This document shows positions 18,311 to 28,099 of a stretch of 64,000 bases of DNA, piece by piece. The DNA lies in NCBI RefSeq assembly GCF_014400405.1, contig NZ_CP060496.1, positions 2,542,001-2,606,000 on the forward strand. The letters run 5' to 3'. The notes beneath the pieces are model-generated. The model was not told where the DNA came from. It ran no database searches and worked only from the letters and a program-made list of their open reading frames with translations. The DNA is from Brachybacterium sp. Z12 (GTDB lineage Bacteria > Actinomycetota > Actinomycetes > Actinomycetales > Dermabacteraceae). The first letter of the stretch is position 1. Every line of letters starts with the position of its first letter. The position numbers were made by a program, and so were the translations under genes.

Positions 18311-18688
18311 ATGTGGATCCTTCTGCTCGTGCCCTTCGCACTCCTCGCCCTGTCCCAGCTTCTCGCCCTGGTGGCCTTCACTCAGGCCGCACCCACCACC
18401 GGGCTCTCCTCGGCGGCGCTCGGAGTGCCGCTACTCGCCTATCTCGGGGCGGCCCTGCTGAGCGTGGGCGCCGTTGGCCTCGCGGCCGTGCCCGAGCGGA
18501 TCTCCGCCGCGGGACCGCGGGAGCCTCTGATCGCGGTAGCGACGCTCGCCGGTCTCCTGATCTGTGCGGCACCGCTGGTATGGGGGCGCTCCATCGGGGA
18601 TTTCCATCTCAGCCACCATCTGGTGCGAGCCGCCGGCGTGGCGCTCGCACTCGTGCTGTACTCCTGGTATGTCACTTCCCATAGGTGA
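18311..18688 (+). CDS. Four-helix membrane protein in MerR operon
   Basis: 125 residues, almost entirely hydrophobic, with about four membrane helices (starting M-W-I-L-L-L-V-P-F-A-L). ATG 18311 is chosen over the in-frame TTG at 18299 because it coincides with the transcription start predicted by the MerR promoter, giving a leaderless message. It overlaps the following MerR gene by 20 bases. Family not recognised. Likely the target the regulator controls. Confidence 0.65.
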   Translation: MWILLLVPFALLALSQLLALVAFTQAAPTTGLSSAALGVPLLAYLGAALLSVGAVGLAAVPERISAAGPREPLIAVATLAGLLICAAPLVWGRSIGDFHLSHHLVRAAGVALALVLYSWYVTSHR

Positions 18689-19058
18689 AGTCTCCCGACT
18701 CAGTGGAGTGAGCCCCGATGCGCTGCGCTTCTACGAGCGCGAGGGGCTGCTCCCAGCGGTACCTCGGAGCAGCGGCGGTGCCCGACGCTACGATCCAGCC
18801 GTCCTCGACCAGCTGAGGGTGATCACCGCGCTGCGCGGCATCGGCTTCGGACTTGCCGAGGTGCGTGACCTGCTCGGAGCGAAGACCTCCCCTACTGTGC
18901 GCGGTCGCGTCGCCGCGGCCCGTGCGAGCCTCGAACGGATGGACGAGCTCCTGGACGAGAAGGAGTGCCGCCTCGCCGACGCCCGTACGCAGCTCGCGTC
19001 ATGGCGCGCCGAGCTCGACGCGGGAGAACCCTGGCCCGATACCCCTCTCCCCTGGTGA
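18669..19058 (+). CDS. MerR-family transcriptional regulator
   Basis: 129 residues: MerR helix-turn-helix (I-G-E-V-S-R-L-S-G-V-S-P-D-A-L-R-F-Y-E-R) at the start, A-R-R-Y-D wing, then a dimerisation helix. It has few cysteines and no metal-binding motif, so it is unlikely to be a metal sensor. It probably binds the dyad at 18278-18295 and controls its own operon. Confidence 0.85.
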   Translation: MSLPIGEVSRLSGVSPDALRFYEREGLLPAVPRSSGGARRYDPAVLDQLRVITALRGIGFGLAEVRDLLGAKTSPTVRGRVAAARASLERMDELLDEKECRLADARTQLASWRAELDAGEPWPDTPLPW

Positions 19059-19094
19059 ACATCCGCGTTGACCACCCGCGACGCTCCTGCTCGC

Positions 19095-19983
19095 TCACGG
19101 ACGTGGCGCGTCGAGGTGATCGCCACGTCGGAGGATTCCCAGCAGCATCTTCTCGGTGCTCTCCCAGTCCAAGGACACCTGTTCCCATGACAGCCTGGTC
19201 ACACGGAAACCACGTGAGGTGAGGTACAGGTCGCGCGCACGATCCTTCGCATAGCTGAGCGGGTCGTCGTGGAACTCGCGGCTGTCACACTCGATCACCC
19301 AGCTCCTTCCCACCAGCAGGTCCATCCTGCGCAGACCATCCGGGAACCGGGCCTGCGGCGTCACCGGGAATCGCCGGGACTCGAGCCACCACCGCACGAG
19401 CGTCTCGGTCCCGGACTCCGCATCAGATCGGAGCCGTGCGAACCGCCGACGCAACCGCACCGGCAGCGACGCCACGATCTGCTCCACGGCTCTCGGAGTG
19501 AGCTTTCCTCGGTGCATCGCAGACTCGAAGAGCACCGCCGCCTTCTCGACCGGGAGGCAGCGGGCCGCGTGGGCGAGCACCATGTCCAGGTCAGGGACGG
19601 GATCGTGGTTCGGCCATGCAGTCAGGTGAGGGCCGTGCAGGATCAACTGCTCCTTCCTGCCCAAGGTGATGATCTCGGACTTCCGACGACGCACCGGATA
19701 GGCGGTCCGGCCCGTCAACGTCGGGTCGGTGAGCGGCCGACGGGGACGGAAGACGTGCGTACCCCCATGGACCGGAGTCCAGATTCCGTGGAGCGACGCG
19801 GCGTCGAGGCAGGTGGGCCGGAGACCGAGCTCGAGCAGCGCGACGATCCCGGGTGGTGCGCCCGCCCTGAGGTACCACGGAGCGACGGTCGACACCGCTC
19901 CGGTCCGCACCCAACGTCGAAGATCCTTCGACTGCGCCCCTCGCGCGAATGAGGCTCTGGTGCTCGATTCCGCTGATCTTCAC
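19095..19983 (-). CDS. DUF559/VSR-like endonuclease-fold protein (frameshifted at N-terminus)
   Basis: The C-terminal about 110 residues carry a VSR-like nuclease fold: R-R-M-D-L-L-V, then W-V-I-E-C-D-S-R-E-F-H-D-D and Y-L-T-S-R-G-F-R-V-T-R. The N-terminal part resembles the antitoxin-like region often joined to it in actinobacteria. GTG 19983 opens a frame (V-K-I-S-G-I-E-H) that must shift near 19935 (one G too many) to reach L-R-R-W-V-R-T-G-A. Widespread actinobacterial family of unknown role. Confidence 0.7.
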
Positions 19984-20047
19984 CTCATCGATCTGACCAC
20001 TTCGCGTGGCGAGCTTACAGAGGCCTCACCGGAATGTGCACGGCGTG

Positions 20048-20133
20048 GAGGTGGGGAGGGGCAGTGGGACTGACGGCCGCCGCGCACGCAGAGGTGGGGA
20101 GGAACCGTGGGACTGACGGCCGCCGCGCACGCA
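20048..20133 (+). repeat. 43-bp tandem duplication
   Basis: Units 20048-20090 and 20091-20133 start GAGGTGGGGAGG and end GCCGCGCACGCA, with only a few differences between them. Non-coding, upstream of the DUF559 gene and adjoining the structured repeat at 20126-20179. Confidence 0.8.
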
Positions 20134-20179
20134 CGGGTACTCAGCGTGCACACGACCCCGTATACGGTCCCCTCAGCAC
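20126..20179 (+). repeat. Structured extragenic repeat, copy B
   Basis: Counterpart of the element at 18133-18186: hairpin GCACG-9 bases-CGTGC, then ACCCCGTATACGG and AGCAC. The hairpin arms and the TATACGG core are kept while the loop and linker differ, as expected if structure matters. Confidence 0.6.
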
Positions 20180-20249
20180 ACTCAGCACCACTCCTCGCGA
20201 CCCAACTCCGCAGCCGGGCCCCGAGTACCTGCCTCCGCGCCGCTCCGCC

Positions 20250-21709
20250 TCACGGGATCGGCTCGTCCAGCACGTGGGTGACGAGCTCGGCGACCTTGGA
20301 CCGCTCGGAGCGCTGCAGCGTGATGTGCGCGAACAGCTCCTTCTCCTTGAGCGCCTCAACCACGGAAGCGATCCCGTCGTAGCGGCCGATGCGGAGGTTG
20401 TCGCGCTGGGCGATGTCGTGGGTGAGCACCACGCGGGAGTTCTGGCCGATGCGGGAGAGCATGGTCAGCAGCACGTTGCGCTCGAGGGACTGCGCCTCGT
20501 CGACGATCACGAAGGCGTCATGCAGGGAGCGGCCGCGGATGTGGGTCAGCGGGAGCACCTCGAGCATGCCGCGGGAGAGGACCTCTTCGATCACGTTCTG
20601 GGAGACCATCGAGCCGAGGGTGTCGAACACCGCCTGGCCCCAGGGGCCCATCTTCTCGCTCTGGTCGCCGGGGAGGTAGCCGAGCTCCTGGCCGCCCACG
20701 GCGAACAGGGGGCGGAACACCATGATCTTGCGCTGGGTGCGGCGCTCGAGGACCGCTTCGAGACCCGCGCACAGTGCCAGGGCGCTCTTGCCGGTGCCGG
20801 CGCGGCCGCCGAGGGACACGATGCCGATGGACTCGTCCTGCAGCAGGTCGATCGCGACTCGCTGCTCGGCGGAGCGGCCGGCCACGCCGAACACCGTCTG
20901 ATCGCCCTGGACCAGCGTCACCTGCTTGTCCCGGGTGATGCGACCCAGGGCGGAGCCGCGGGGGCTGGTGATGGTCAGGCCGGTGTGCATGGGGTGGTGG
21001 GCGACCTCGGGGATCTCCACGGTCTGCCCGGCGTAGAGGTCGGTCGTGGTCTGCTCGTCCACGGCGGCGGTGACCATGCCGGTGTAGCCGCGGTCGCGGG
21101 CGAGCTCGGCCCGGTACTCCTCGGCGTGGACCCCGGAGGCGGAAGCTTTGATGCGCATGGGCAGGTCCTGGAGACCAGCACCACGTTCTTCCCCTCGAGC
21201 TGCAGGTTCTTGGCGACGGCGAGGATCCGGGTGTCGTTGTCGCCGAGGCGGAACCCGTCGGGCAGGGAGGCGGCGCTCATGTGGTTGAGCTCGACGTGCA
21301 CGTGGCCGCCATCCTTGCCGATCGGCAGCGGCACGGAGAGGTTCCCATGCTGTTCTCGCAGGTCGTCGAGGATGCGCAGGGCCTGCCGGGCGAAGTAGCC
21401 GAGGTCGGGGTGGTGCCGCTTGGCCTCGAGCTCGGTGACCACCACGATCGGCAGCACGATGTCGTGCTCGGCGAAGCGGTGCAGGGACAGCGGGTCGGAG
21501 AGCAGCACGGAGGTGTCCAGGACGTAGGTGATCACGCCGGTCTCGATCTCCGCAAGCATCTGCTGTGCGGCGCCGGGTCGCAGGGAGGGCACCACCGGCG
21601 CACCGTCCGGGTTCGCAGCTCCGATCACCGCCGACCCGGTGCTGGAGCCGAACGATGCCATGCCGTCGGTGGCGGGCATCGTCTCGCGCGCAGTGGTGGT
21701 CTCATCCAT
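20250..21709 (-). CDS. PhoH2-type PIN-ATPase (frameshifted)
   Basis: N-terminal PIN ribonuclease domain ([19 protein letters not shown]) joined to a PhoH helicase-like ATPase (G-R-A-G-T-G-K-S Walker [11 protein letters not shown] Walker B). This is the PhoH2 layout, a helicase-nuclease acting on RNA. ATG 21709 has GGAGG upstream. The frame breaks near 21167, repaired by one G (S-R-D-L-P-M-R-I). Upstream residues 1-40 are a variable linker. Confidence 0.9.
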
Positions 21710-21890
21710 GGGAGCCTCCCGAGATCGAGCGGATGCCTGGACCATAGCCCCGCCGGCGCCCGCCATCGGGCGCGTCCCGCAGGGTGCGGGTACGACGTTC
21801 ACCCGATCGTCATCGGGCGTTCTGCCGAGCTCCCGATACCTCCAGTGTGCCACCGCTCACACCGCGGGCCGCGCAGGCGCTCGGGCGAGT

Positions 21891-22648
21891 TCAGGCACCG
21901 AAGCGGCGTTCCCGGCGGCAGAAGTCCCTCAGCGCACGCAGCAGGTCCACCCGGCGGAACCCGGGCCAGTAGGTCTCGCAGAACCAGTACTCCGAGTGCA
22001 CGGACTGCCACAGCAGGAAGCCCGAGAGACGCTGCTCCCCGGAGGTGCGGATGATGAGGTCGGGATCGGGCTGGCCGCGGGTGTAGAGATGCTCGGTGAT
22101 CGACTCGACGCTGATGGCCGAGGCGATCTGTTCGCCGTCCAGGCCCAATGCGGCCTGTTCGCGCACGAGCTCGCGCACGGCGTCGACGATCTCCTCGCGC
22201 CCGCCGTACCCGATGGCGACGTTCACGGTGAGGCGGGAGGCGGGAACGGTCTGCTCCTGGGCGCGGGCGATGCCTGCCCGGACCTCCTGGGGCAGCGCTT
22301 CGGCGTTGCCGGTCAGGCGTACGCAGTATCCGGCGTCGATGATCTGCTCGATGGTGTCGGCGATGATCTCGTAGAGGGCGACCAGCTCTTCGGGCGGGCG
22401 GCGGAGATTGTCGGTCGAGAGCATCCACACGGTGATCAGGGGGATCTCGAGGTCCTCGCACCAGGAGAGGAACTCGAGGATCTTCGCGGCGCCCACCCGA
22501 TGGCCGTGCTCGGTGGTCTCCCCGCCTCCTTGGCCCAGCGGCGGTTGCCGTCGACGATGACGCCCAGGTGCTGCGGGAGCGAGAAGGCTTCGAGCTCCTT
22601 GGTGAGCCTGCGCTCGTAGACGCGGTAGAGAAGACCGTCGTCGTCCAT
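21891..22648 (-). CDS. uppS: Isoprenyl transferase / undecaprenyl diphosphate synthase (frameshifted)
   Basis: Cis-prenyltransferase making the polyprenyl carrier lipid for cell-wall synthesis. V-I-V-D-G-N-R-R-W-A near residue 30 is the substrate-binding motif, and R-T-S-G-E-Q-R-L-S-G-F-L-L-W-Q the second conserved block. The frame breaks near 22520, one G missing after K-E-A-G. ATG 22648 has GGAGG upstream. Confidence 0.93.
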
Positions 22649-22866
22649 CGCAGCCTCCGTTCCGTCCTGCTGGTGATCGTGCCTGCGCGGCGCCGCTTAC
22701 CTGCGTCGCCCGCCGCTGTGGTGCTGTGCCGCCGACGCGGACTTCGGCGCGCACTCCTCCATTATCGATCACGCCGCCCGAGGTCCTGACGAACTCAGGA
22801 AATCGACACCGGATGCGCACAGCGAGCACACGACCAACCTACGGCCCCGTAAGTTACGGTGATCCC

Positions 22867-23742
22867 ATGAACTCCGGACGCCGCCGAGGGCACGACCCGC
22901 ACTCCGCCGGGAGCCTCCCCGACTCTCCCGATCACTCCGAGGACCACCCGTCGCTCGAGGATCCCGCCCCTCGTGAGATCGTCGACGCGGTCTCCGAGAG
23001 CGGCCGCACGGAGCTGCCCGGCGACGAGGATCTGCCCACCGCAGAGGCCTTCCCCTTCGCTCCGCGCACCCTCACCCGCGCGATGGCACGCCGTGCCACC
23101 CAGCTCGGGCTGCAGCTGCCCAAGCCCCGCCTGCGGGGGACGCTGCACCTGATCGCGTTCCCCACCTCGCTGGTGCTCGGGCTGCTGCTGGTGGCGGTCG
23201 GCGAGACGTTCCTGATCCGCCTGGCCTGCGCGGTGTTCGTGCTCACCGCAGGTCTGCTGTTCGGCATCAGCGCCGTCTATCACCGCGGCACCTGGACCCC
23301 GCAGAAGGCGATCATGCTGCGGCGCTTCGACCACGCGAACATCTTCCTGATCATCGCCGGCACCTACACGCCGCTGGCAGTGTCGATGCTCGAACCGCGC
23401 CCGGCGATCACCCTGCTCTCGATCGCCTGGGGAGGCGCGCTGATCGGGGTGTGCTTCCGTCTGTTCTGGACCGGGGCGCCGCGCTGGATCTACGTGCCCG
23501 CCTATATCGCGCTGGGCTGGGTCGCGGTCTTCTACATGCCGCAGCTGCAGGCCGGGGGCGGATGGGCCGTGGTCTGGCTGCTGGTGATCGGCGGGCTCGC
23601 CTACACCGCGGGCGCGGTCATGTATGCGCTGAAGCGTCCGAACCCCTCACCGGCGTGGTTCGGGTTCCATGAACTCTTCCATGCGGGCACCCTGATCGGC
23701 TTCGGCTGCCACTTCGCGGCGGTGGCGGTCGCCGTCAGCTGA
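22867..23742 (+). CDS. Hemolysin III (PAQR) family membrane protein
   Basis: About 291 residues: a long acidic N-terminal region (about 80), then seven membrane helices. Family features include H-L-I-A-F-P near the first helix, Y-H-R-G-T-W and a C-terminal H-E-L-F-H-A-G-T-L-I-G metal-binding-like motif. PAQR proteins of this type act on lipids; the bacterial substrate is uncertain. Confidence 0.9.
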   Translation: MNSGRRRGHDPHSAGSLPDSPDHSEDHPSLEDPAPREIVDAVSESGRTELPGDEDLPTAEAFPFAPRTLTRAMARRATQLGLQLPKPRLRGTLHLIAFPTSLVLGLLLVAVGETFLIRLACAVFVLTAGLLFGISAVYHRGTWTPQKAIMLRRFDHANIFLIIAGTYTPLAVSMLEPRPAITLLSIAWGGALIGVCFRLFWTGAPRWIYVPAYIALGWVAVFYMPQLQAGGGWAVVWLLVIGGLAYTAGAVMYALKRPNPSPAWFGFHELFHAGTLIGFGCHFAAVAVAVS

Positions 23743-23754
23743 GCGGGCGCGCGC

Positions 23755-24132
23755 TCAGCGGCGCTCGTCGCCCTCCGGGGCGCCATCCTCGCCGTCGGCC
23801 GACTCGATCGGCCCAGCGGCCGGGCCGTCCGCGCCGTCGGCCGACTCTGCGGCATCAGCCGCATCGTCGGCCGTGCTCTGCTCCGCGGCCGCCTCGGCCT
23901 CCGCGCGCTCCTCGGCCTCCATGCGCTCCTTGACCCTCGCCTGCGCCTGGATGCGACGGGTGTGGCGGGTCATGCTGACCCCCAGCAGCACCACCAGCAC
24001 CGCGAGCACGAAAGCGGCGAAGAAGCCGGGCAGGCCCGGGGAGACGGTGACGGAGTTGAGCTCTCCGCCGTCCGAGGGGTTGGGGGCTGCCAGCAGCACG
24101 CCGGCGCCCAGGAAGAGATCGGCGGCGCTCAT
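23755..24132 (-). CDS. Single-pass membrane protein downstream of mca
   Basis: 125 residues from an ATG overlapping the mca stop (ATGA). A hydrophobic segment (F-F-A-A-F-V-L-A-V-L-V-V-L-L-G-V) is followed by a basic stretch (M-T-R-H-T-R-R-I-Q) and an acidic, alanine-rich tail. Commonly linked to mca in actinobacteria; no known function. Confidence 0.75.
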   Translation of the reverse strand: MSAADLFLGAGVLLAAPNPSDGGELNSVTVSPGLPGFFAAFVLAVLVVLLGVSMTRHTRRIQAQARVKERMEAEERAEAEAAAEQSTADDAADAAESADGADGPAAGPIESADGEDGAPEGDERR

Positions 24133-25040
24133 GGGCGGGCCTCCACGTTCTCGTGGCGCAGGCCTGCGAACAGGTCGGTCTCGGGAAGTTTGACCCCGAT
24201 CCGAGAGATGTGGAGCTCGTAGTCCTCGGTGCCCCACGCCGCGGTCTCCGCGTCGTGCGAGATGCGGAAGAAGGGACCCTCGGGATCGACCTGGGTGGCG
24301 TGCGCCCGCAGTGCATCGTCCCGAACACCGAGGAAGTCGCGCACGTCGACGCGGGTGGTGAGCAGGCGGTCCTGGCTCTCGTCATAGTGCTGGAGCATCT
24401 GGTCGAGAGTCTCGTTGGGCGTGCCCTCGGTGCGCAGGTGGCGGGCGACCGCCGAGAAGCGCTGCCGGTGGAAGCCGTTGATGTAGTAGAGCTTCGCGAT
24501 CGACCAGGGCTCGCCGAGCTCGGGCGCGAAGTCAGGATCCGCGGCGAGGTCGAAGGCGGCCACGCTGATGCGGTTGACCTGGATGTGGTCGGGGTGCGGG
24601 TAGCCGCCGTTCTCGTCGTACGTGGTCATCACGTGGGGCCGCAGGCGGCGCACCGCCTCGACCAGCGGGCGCACGGCCTCCTCGATCGGGGTGGCCGCGA
24701 AGCTCCCGGCGGGCAGCGGGGGCAGCGGGTCGCCCTCGGGAAGGCCCGAGTCGACGAAGCCGAGCCATTCGTGGTCCACGCCCAGGATCTCCTTGGCCCG
24801 TTCCATCTCCTTGCGGCGGATCTCGGGAAGAGCCTCGATGGTGACGGTGGGGTCGTCGCGCAGGCGCGGGTTCAGCACGTCGCCGCGCTCACCACCGGTG
24901 CAGGTGATGACCGTGACCTGGACCCCTTCCCGCGCGTACCGCGCGGTCGAGCCCGCGCCCTTGGACGATTCGTCGTCCGGGTGCGCGTGGACGGCCACCA
25001 TCCGCAGGGGTTCATCGGGGGCGGGCAGCAGGACGGTCAC
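24129..25040 (-). CDS. mca: Mycothiol S-conjugate amidase
   Basis: Zinc amidase that cleaves mycothiol adducts of toxins. A-H-P-D-D-E-S-S-K-G and the later H-P-D-H-I-Q-V-N carry the zinc ligands, with C-T-G-G-E-R-G-D in between. Starts at GTG 25040 with GAGGAG upstream; the start V-T-V-L-L-P-A-P suits the family. Diverges from the DUF4307 gene, a usual actinobacterial arrangement. Confidence 0.93.
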   Translation of the reverse strand: MTVLLPAPDEPLRMVAVHAHPDDESSKGAGSTARYAREGVQVTVITCTGGERGDVLNPRLRDDPTVTIEALPEIRRKEMERAKEILGVDHEWLGFVDSGLPEGDPLPPLPAGSFAATPIEEAVRPLVEAVRRLRPHVMTTYDENGGYPHPDHIQVNRISVAAFDLAADPDFAPELGEPWSIAKLYYINGFHRQRFSAVARHLRTEGTPNETLDQMLQHYDESQDRLLTTRVDVRDFLGVRDDALRAHATQVDPEGPFFRISHDAETAAWGTEDYELHISRIGVKLPETDLFAGLRHENVEARP

Positions 25041-25274
25041 GGGACTCCTCGGAGACGGCAGGACAGGGACGGGATCCACAGGGGTGGTGCGGGCGCCTTG
25101 CGCGCGCGGCGGGAAAGGGTCGCACCGGCGTCCGATCCTACGCCACCACCTCTGGACGGAGCCGGTGCCCTTCAGTGCGGGCGGCCGACGGGCCCGGGCA
25201 CGACGTGACGGGTGCCTCGCGTCTCGCCGCCGGGCTCACGGGAACAGCACGGGCGGGTCTGGGAGACTGTGCCC

Positions 25275-25667
25275 ATGAACGATGTCAGGGATCGACAGGC
25301 GGACCGCTACGGCGGGCCCTTCGTCAGCCGCCGCACCGCACGCCTCCTCATCGGGCTGGTCGCCGCGGTGTTCATGGCTGTCGTCGTCTACGTCGGAATC
25401 CAGGCCTCGAGCAGCCCGGTGAAGTCGGAGATCCTCTCCTACGAGCATCTCGCCGATGACGTGATCGCCGTCGACTTCGTGGTGACGATGGATCCGGGCA
25501 CCGAGGCGAGCTGCCGGGTCCAGGCCCTGAACAAGGGCCGGGCACAGGTCGGTTTCGTCGAGGCGACGATCCCTGCTCAGGAGGACCGTCAGAGCGCGCA
25601 CCACGTCGAGATCTCCACCCAGGGCGACGCGGTCTCAGCGGAGGTCGTCAGCTGCTCTGCGCTCTGA
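25275..25667 (+). CDS. DUF4307 membrane protein
   Basis: 130 residues with a single N-terminal membrane helix (L-L-I-G-L-V-A-A-V-F-M-A-V-V-V-Y) and an external domain containing S-C-R-V-Q-A-L-N and V-G-F-V-E. Matches actinobacterial DUF4307, usually beside mca and greA as here. Function unknown. Confidence 0.85.
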   Translation: MNDVRDRQADRYGGPFVSRRTARLLIGLVAAVFMAVVVYVGIQASSSPVKSEILSYEHLADDVIAVDFVVTMDPGTEASCRVQALNKGRAQVGFVEATIPAQEDRQSAHHVEISTQGDAVSAEVVSCSAL

Positions 25668-25921
25668 ACCCGCCCGGCAGAGGGCTCCCAGACAGGCCGG
25701 CAGACAGCAGAGCCGGGTCCCCGCAGGTGATTACTCGGTGCGCGTAATCGTTCCGAAGGTCCCCGGGAAAGCGTTCTGCTGCGTGTAAAGTACTCGGGAA
25801 CCGGCACATCGCCGATTCATCATCACCCGCACACGGGGCGCATGAGGACATGTGCCCCGTGATTCGCGTATGGGGGGTCTTTCTCCCGATGCGCACTACT
25901 GAGGACGACAGGAGTGACCCC

Positions 25922-26413
25922 ATGAGCAGCCAGCCTGATGCCGCCTGGCTCACCCAGGACGCGTACGACCGTCTGGCCAAGGAGCTCGCTGAGCTCGAAG
26001 GTCCGGGTCGTGCCGAAATCACCGAGCGCATCGCCGCGGCTCGTGACGAAGGGGACCTCAAGGAGAACGGCGGATATCACGCCGCTCGTGAGGAGCAGGG
26101 CAAGATGGAGTCCCGCATCGCGGATCTCCAGCGTCTGCTGAAGAACGCCGTGGTCGGCGAGGCCCCGCGGGACGACGGCGTCGTCGAGCAGGGCATGGTC
26201 GTGGACATCTCCATGGCCGGCAAGCAGCGCACGTTCCTGCTGGGCAACCGGGAGATCGCCGACGGCGACGACGACCTCGAGGTGTACTCCTCGGAGTCGC
26301 CGCTAGGTAGTGCGCTGCACGGCGCGAAGGTCGGCGACACCGTCGACTACACCGCGCCGAACGGCAAGTCGTTCCCGATCGAGATCCTGAAGGCCACGCC
26401 CTACAAGGCGTGA
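25922..26413 (+). CDS. greA: Transcription elongation factor GreA
   Basis: 163 residues: N-terminal coiled coil with the tip acidic pair (D-E-G-D-L-K-E-N-G-G-Y) and a C-terminal FKBP-like domain. Rescues stalled RNA polymerase by stimulating transcript cleavage. AGGAG lies 8 bases before ATG 25922. A strong terminator hairpin follows. Confidence 0.97.
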   Translation: MSSQPDAAWLTQDAYDRLAKELAELEGPGRAEITERIAAARDEGDLKENGGYHAAREEQGKMESRIADLQRLLKNAVVGEAPRDDGVVEQGMVVDISMAGKQRTFLLGNREIADGDDDLEVYSSESPLGSALHGAKVGDTVDYTAPNGKSFPIEILKATPYKA

Positions 26414-26447
26414 GCCCGCGGCGCCGGCCCTCACGGGCTGAGCGCAT

Positions 26448-26509
26448 GCACGTACGACGAAGCCCCCGCCCCCGGCTGCTGCCGAGGATGGGGGCCTTCG
26501 TCGTCGTGC
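26448..26509. terminator. Bidirectional terminator after greA
   Basis: GCACG-T-ACGACGAAG pairs with CTTCGTCGT-CGTGC (14 pairs, one bulge), with a G/C-rich interior. Lies between the converging greA and exporter genes. Confidence 0.8.
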
Positions 26510-26530
26510 GAGCGGGAAACCCGCGCGGGC

Positions 26531-27942
26531 TCAGGCGTCATGCCCGCGATCCGGGCCCGGCGCGTCGTGCTCAGCTGCGCCGCCGTCATCCTCCCGCGAG
26601 GTCTCGGGGTCGCCGCCCGCGGCGTGGGCTCCGGGGCGGTGAGCGGCGCGGCAGCCGCGCCCGTGCCCGCGCCCGTGCCTGCGCTCGTGGTTGCAACGGC
26701 CTGACGCCGCGGGGAGAGGCGCAGCGAGGGGAGTACCGGAACGGCGAGCTTCATCCCTCCGGAGCCGCCCGAGGCTGGGGCCGGGGCCGGGTGTTTCCGG
26801 GTGAGCGCGGCGAAGTGCTCCCGGCCGGCCCGGTCCTGCCCGAGGTCGGGGCTCGGATCCCTGCCCACCACGTACAGCAGGGTGGCGTTGAGGAAGGCGA
26901 GCAGCGGGATCGCGAACAGCGCCCCGGGGATGCCTGCGACCATCGCACCGCCGGCCACTCCGAGGAACACCGCCAGCGGATGCAGTTCGACGGCCTTGCC
27001 CATCAGGAACGGCTGGAGCACGTTGCCCTCGACCTGCTGCACCACGAGCACGATCGCCAGCATGATCACCGCACCGACCCAGTTGTTCAGCACCAGCACC
27101 AGCAGCACCGCGATGGCGCCGGAGGCGATCGCACCGACCAGCGGGACGAAGGAGAACAGGAACACGAGCAGCCAGATCGGCACCGCATAGGAGCCGAGCC
27201 CCAGTGCCACCATGCCGATCGCGATGCCGAAGGCGTCCACGGCGGCCACTAGGATCTGGGTGCGCATGTACGCCGACAGCGCCTTCCAGCCGCGGCGGAA
27301 TGCCTCGTGGGTGGGGATGCGGGCCGCCGGCGGCAGCAGGCCCACCACCCAGCGCCAGATCCCTGCCCCGCCTGCGAGCAGGAAGAACAGGGTGAACAGG
27401 CAGATCACGATGCCGGTGACGACGTTGCCGAGCACCGCCGCGGTGCTGAGCGCGCCGCTGACCAGCTGACCGGAGTACTGCTGGAGCTGCTCGAGCCCCT
27501 CGTCGATCGCCGCGTTGATCATCGGCGTGTCGATCTGGAAGGTGGCGGTCGCCCAGTCCACCAGTCCCTGGAAGCCCGTGACCGCCTTCTCCTGGATGTC
27601 GGCGAACTGCGCGAACAGCTGCCGCCCTGCAAGGGTGAACATCCCCGAGATCACCAGCAGCAGCCCCAACAGAGCGACGCCGCTGGCCGCTCCGCGGCCC
27701 AGGAATGTGAAGCGGGTCAGCACCTTGACCACCGGTGTCAGCAGCGCGGCGAGCAGTATCGCGATCACCACCGGGATGACGATGGTGGTGATCTGCAGCA
27801 GGCCCCAGAGGATCAGGGCCGAGGCCGCGACGACCACGATCAGGCGCCAGGACCAGGCCGCTGCACGGCGGACGCCGAGCGGGATCTCTTCCACCTCCGG
27901 CGCGAGGCTCGTGGCCCGTGGGGTGGGGCGCAGCTTCGACAT
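26531..27942 (-). CDS. AI-2E family (PerM-like) membrane transporter (frameshifted near the C-terminus)
   Basis: About 470 residues with eight hydrophobic helices in the PerM/AI-2E pattern: L-I-L-W-G-L-L-Q-I-T early, F-S-F-V-P-L-V-G-A-I-A-S-G-A and V-E-G-N-V-L-Q-P-F-L-M-G in the core. ATG 27942 follows AAGGAG. As written the frame reads through the terminator hairpin to 26431. Adding one G near 26625 ends the protein at 26531, with an acidic tail and outside the hairpin; I prefer this. Confidence 0.85.
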
Positions 27943-28099
27943 GGGACTCCTTCCGCGAGCCACGGCGGCTCAGGGGGCATCCTAGTCGCGGGCACCGTGG
28001 CGTCAGCACGCGGGCACAGCCGGGAGGCCGACGAAGGTCGGCCCCCGTCTCGCCGAGCGACGGGCATGGGATCGGCACCCTGCGCATTACCGTGGACGC

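Noticed and set aside
25729..25749. Dyad GATTAC-9 bases-GTAATC upstream of greA as an operator
   Set aside because: Only six pairs, no nearby regulator and no clear promoter boxes; too weak to list.
26431..26530. C-terminal extension of the AI-2E-type transporter through the terminator
   Set aside because: It runs through a strong hairpin and loses its acidic tail; one missing G upstream explains it better.
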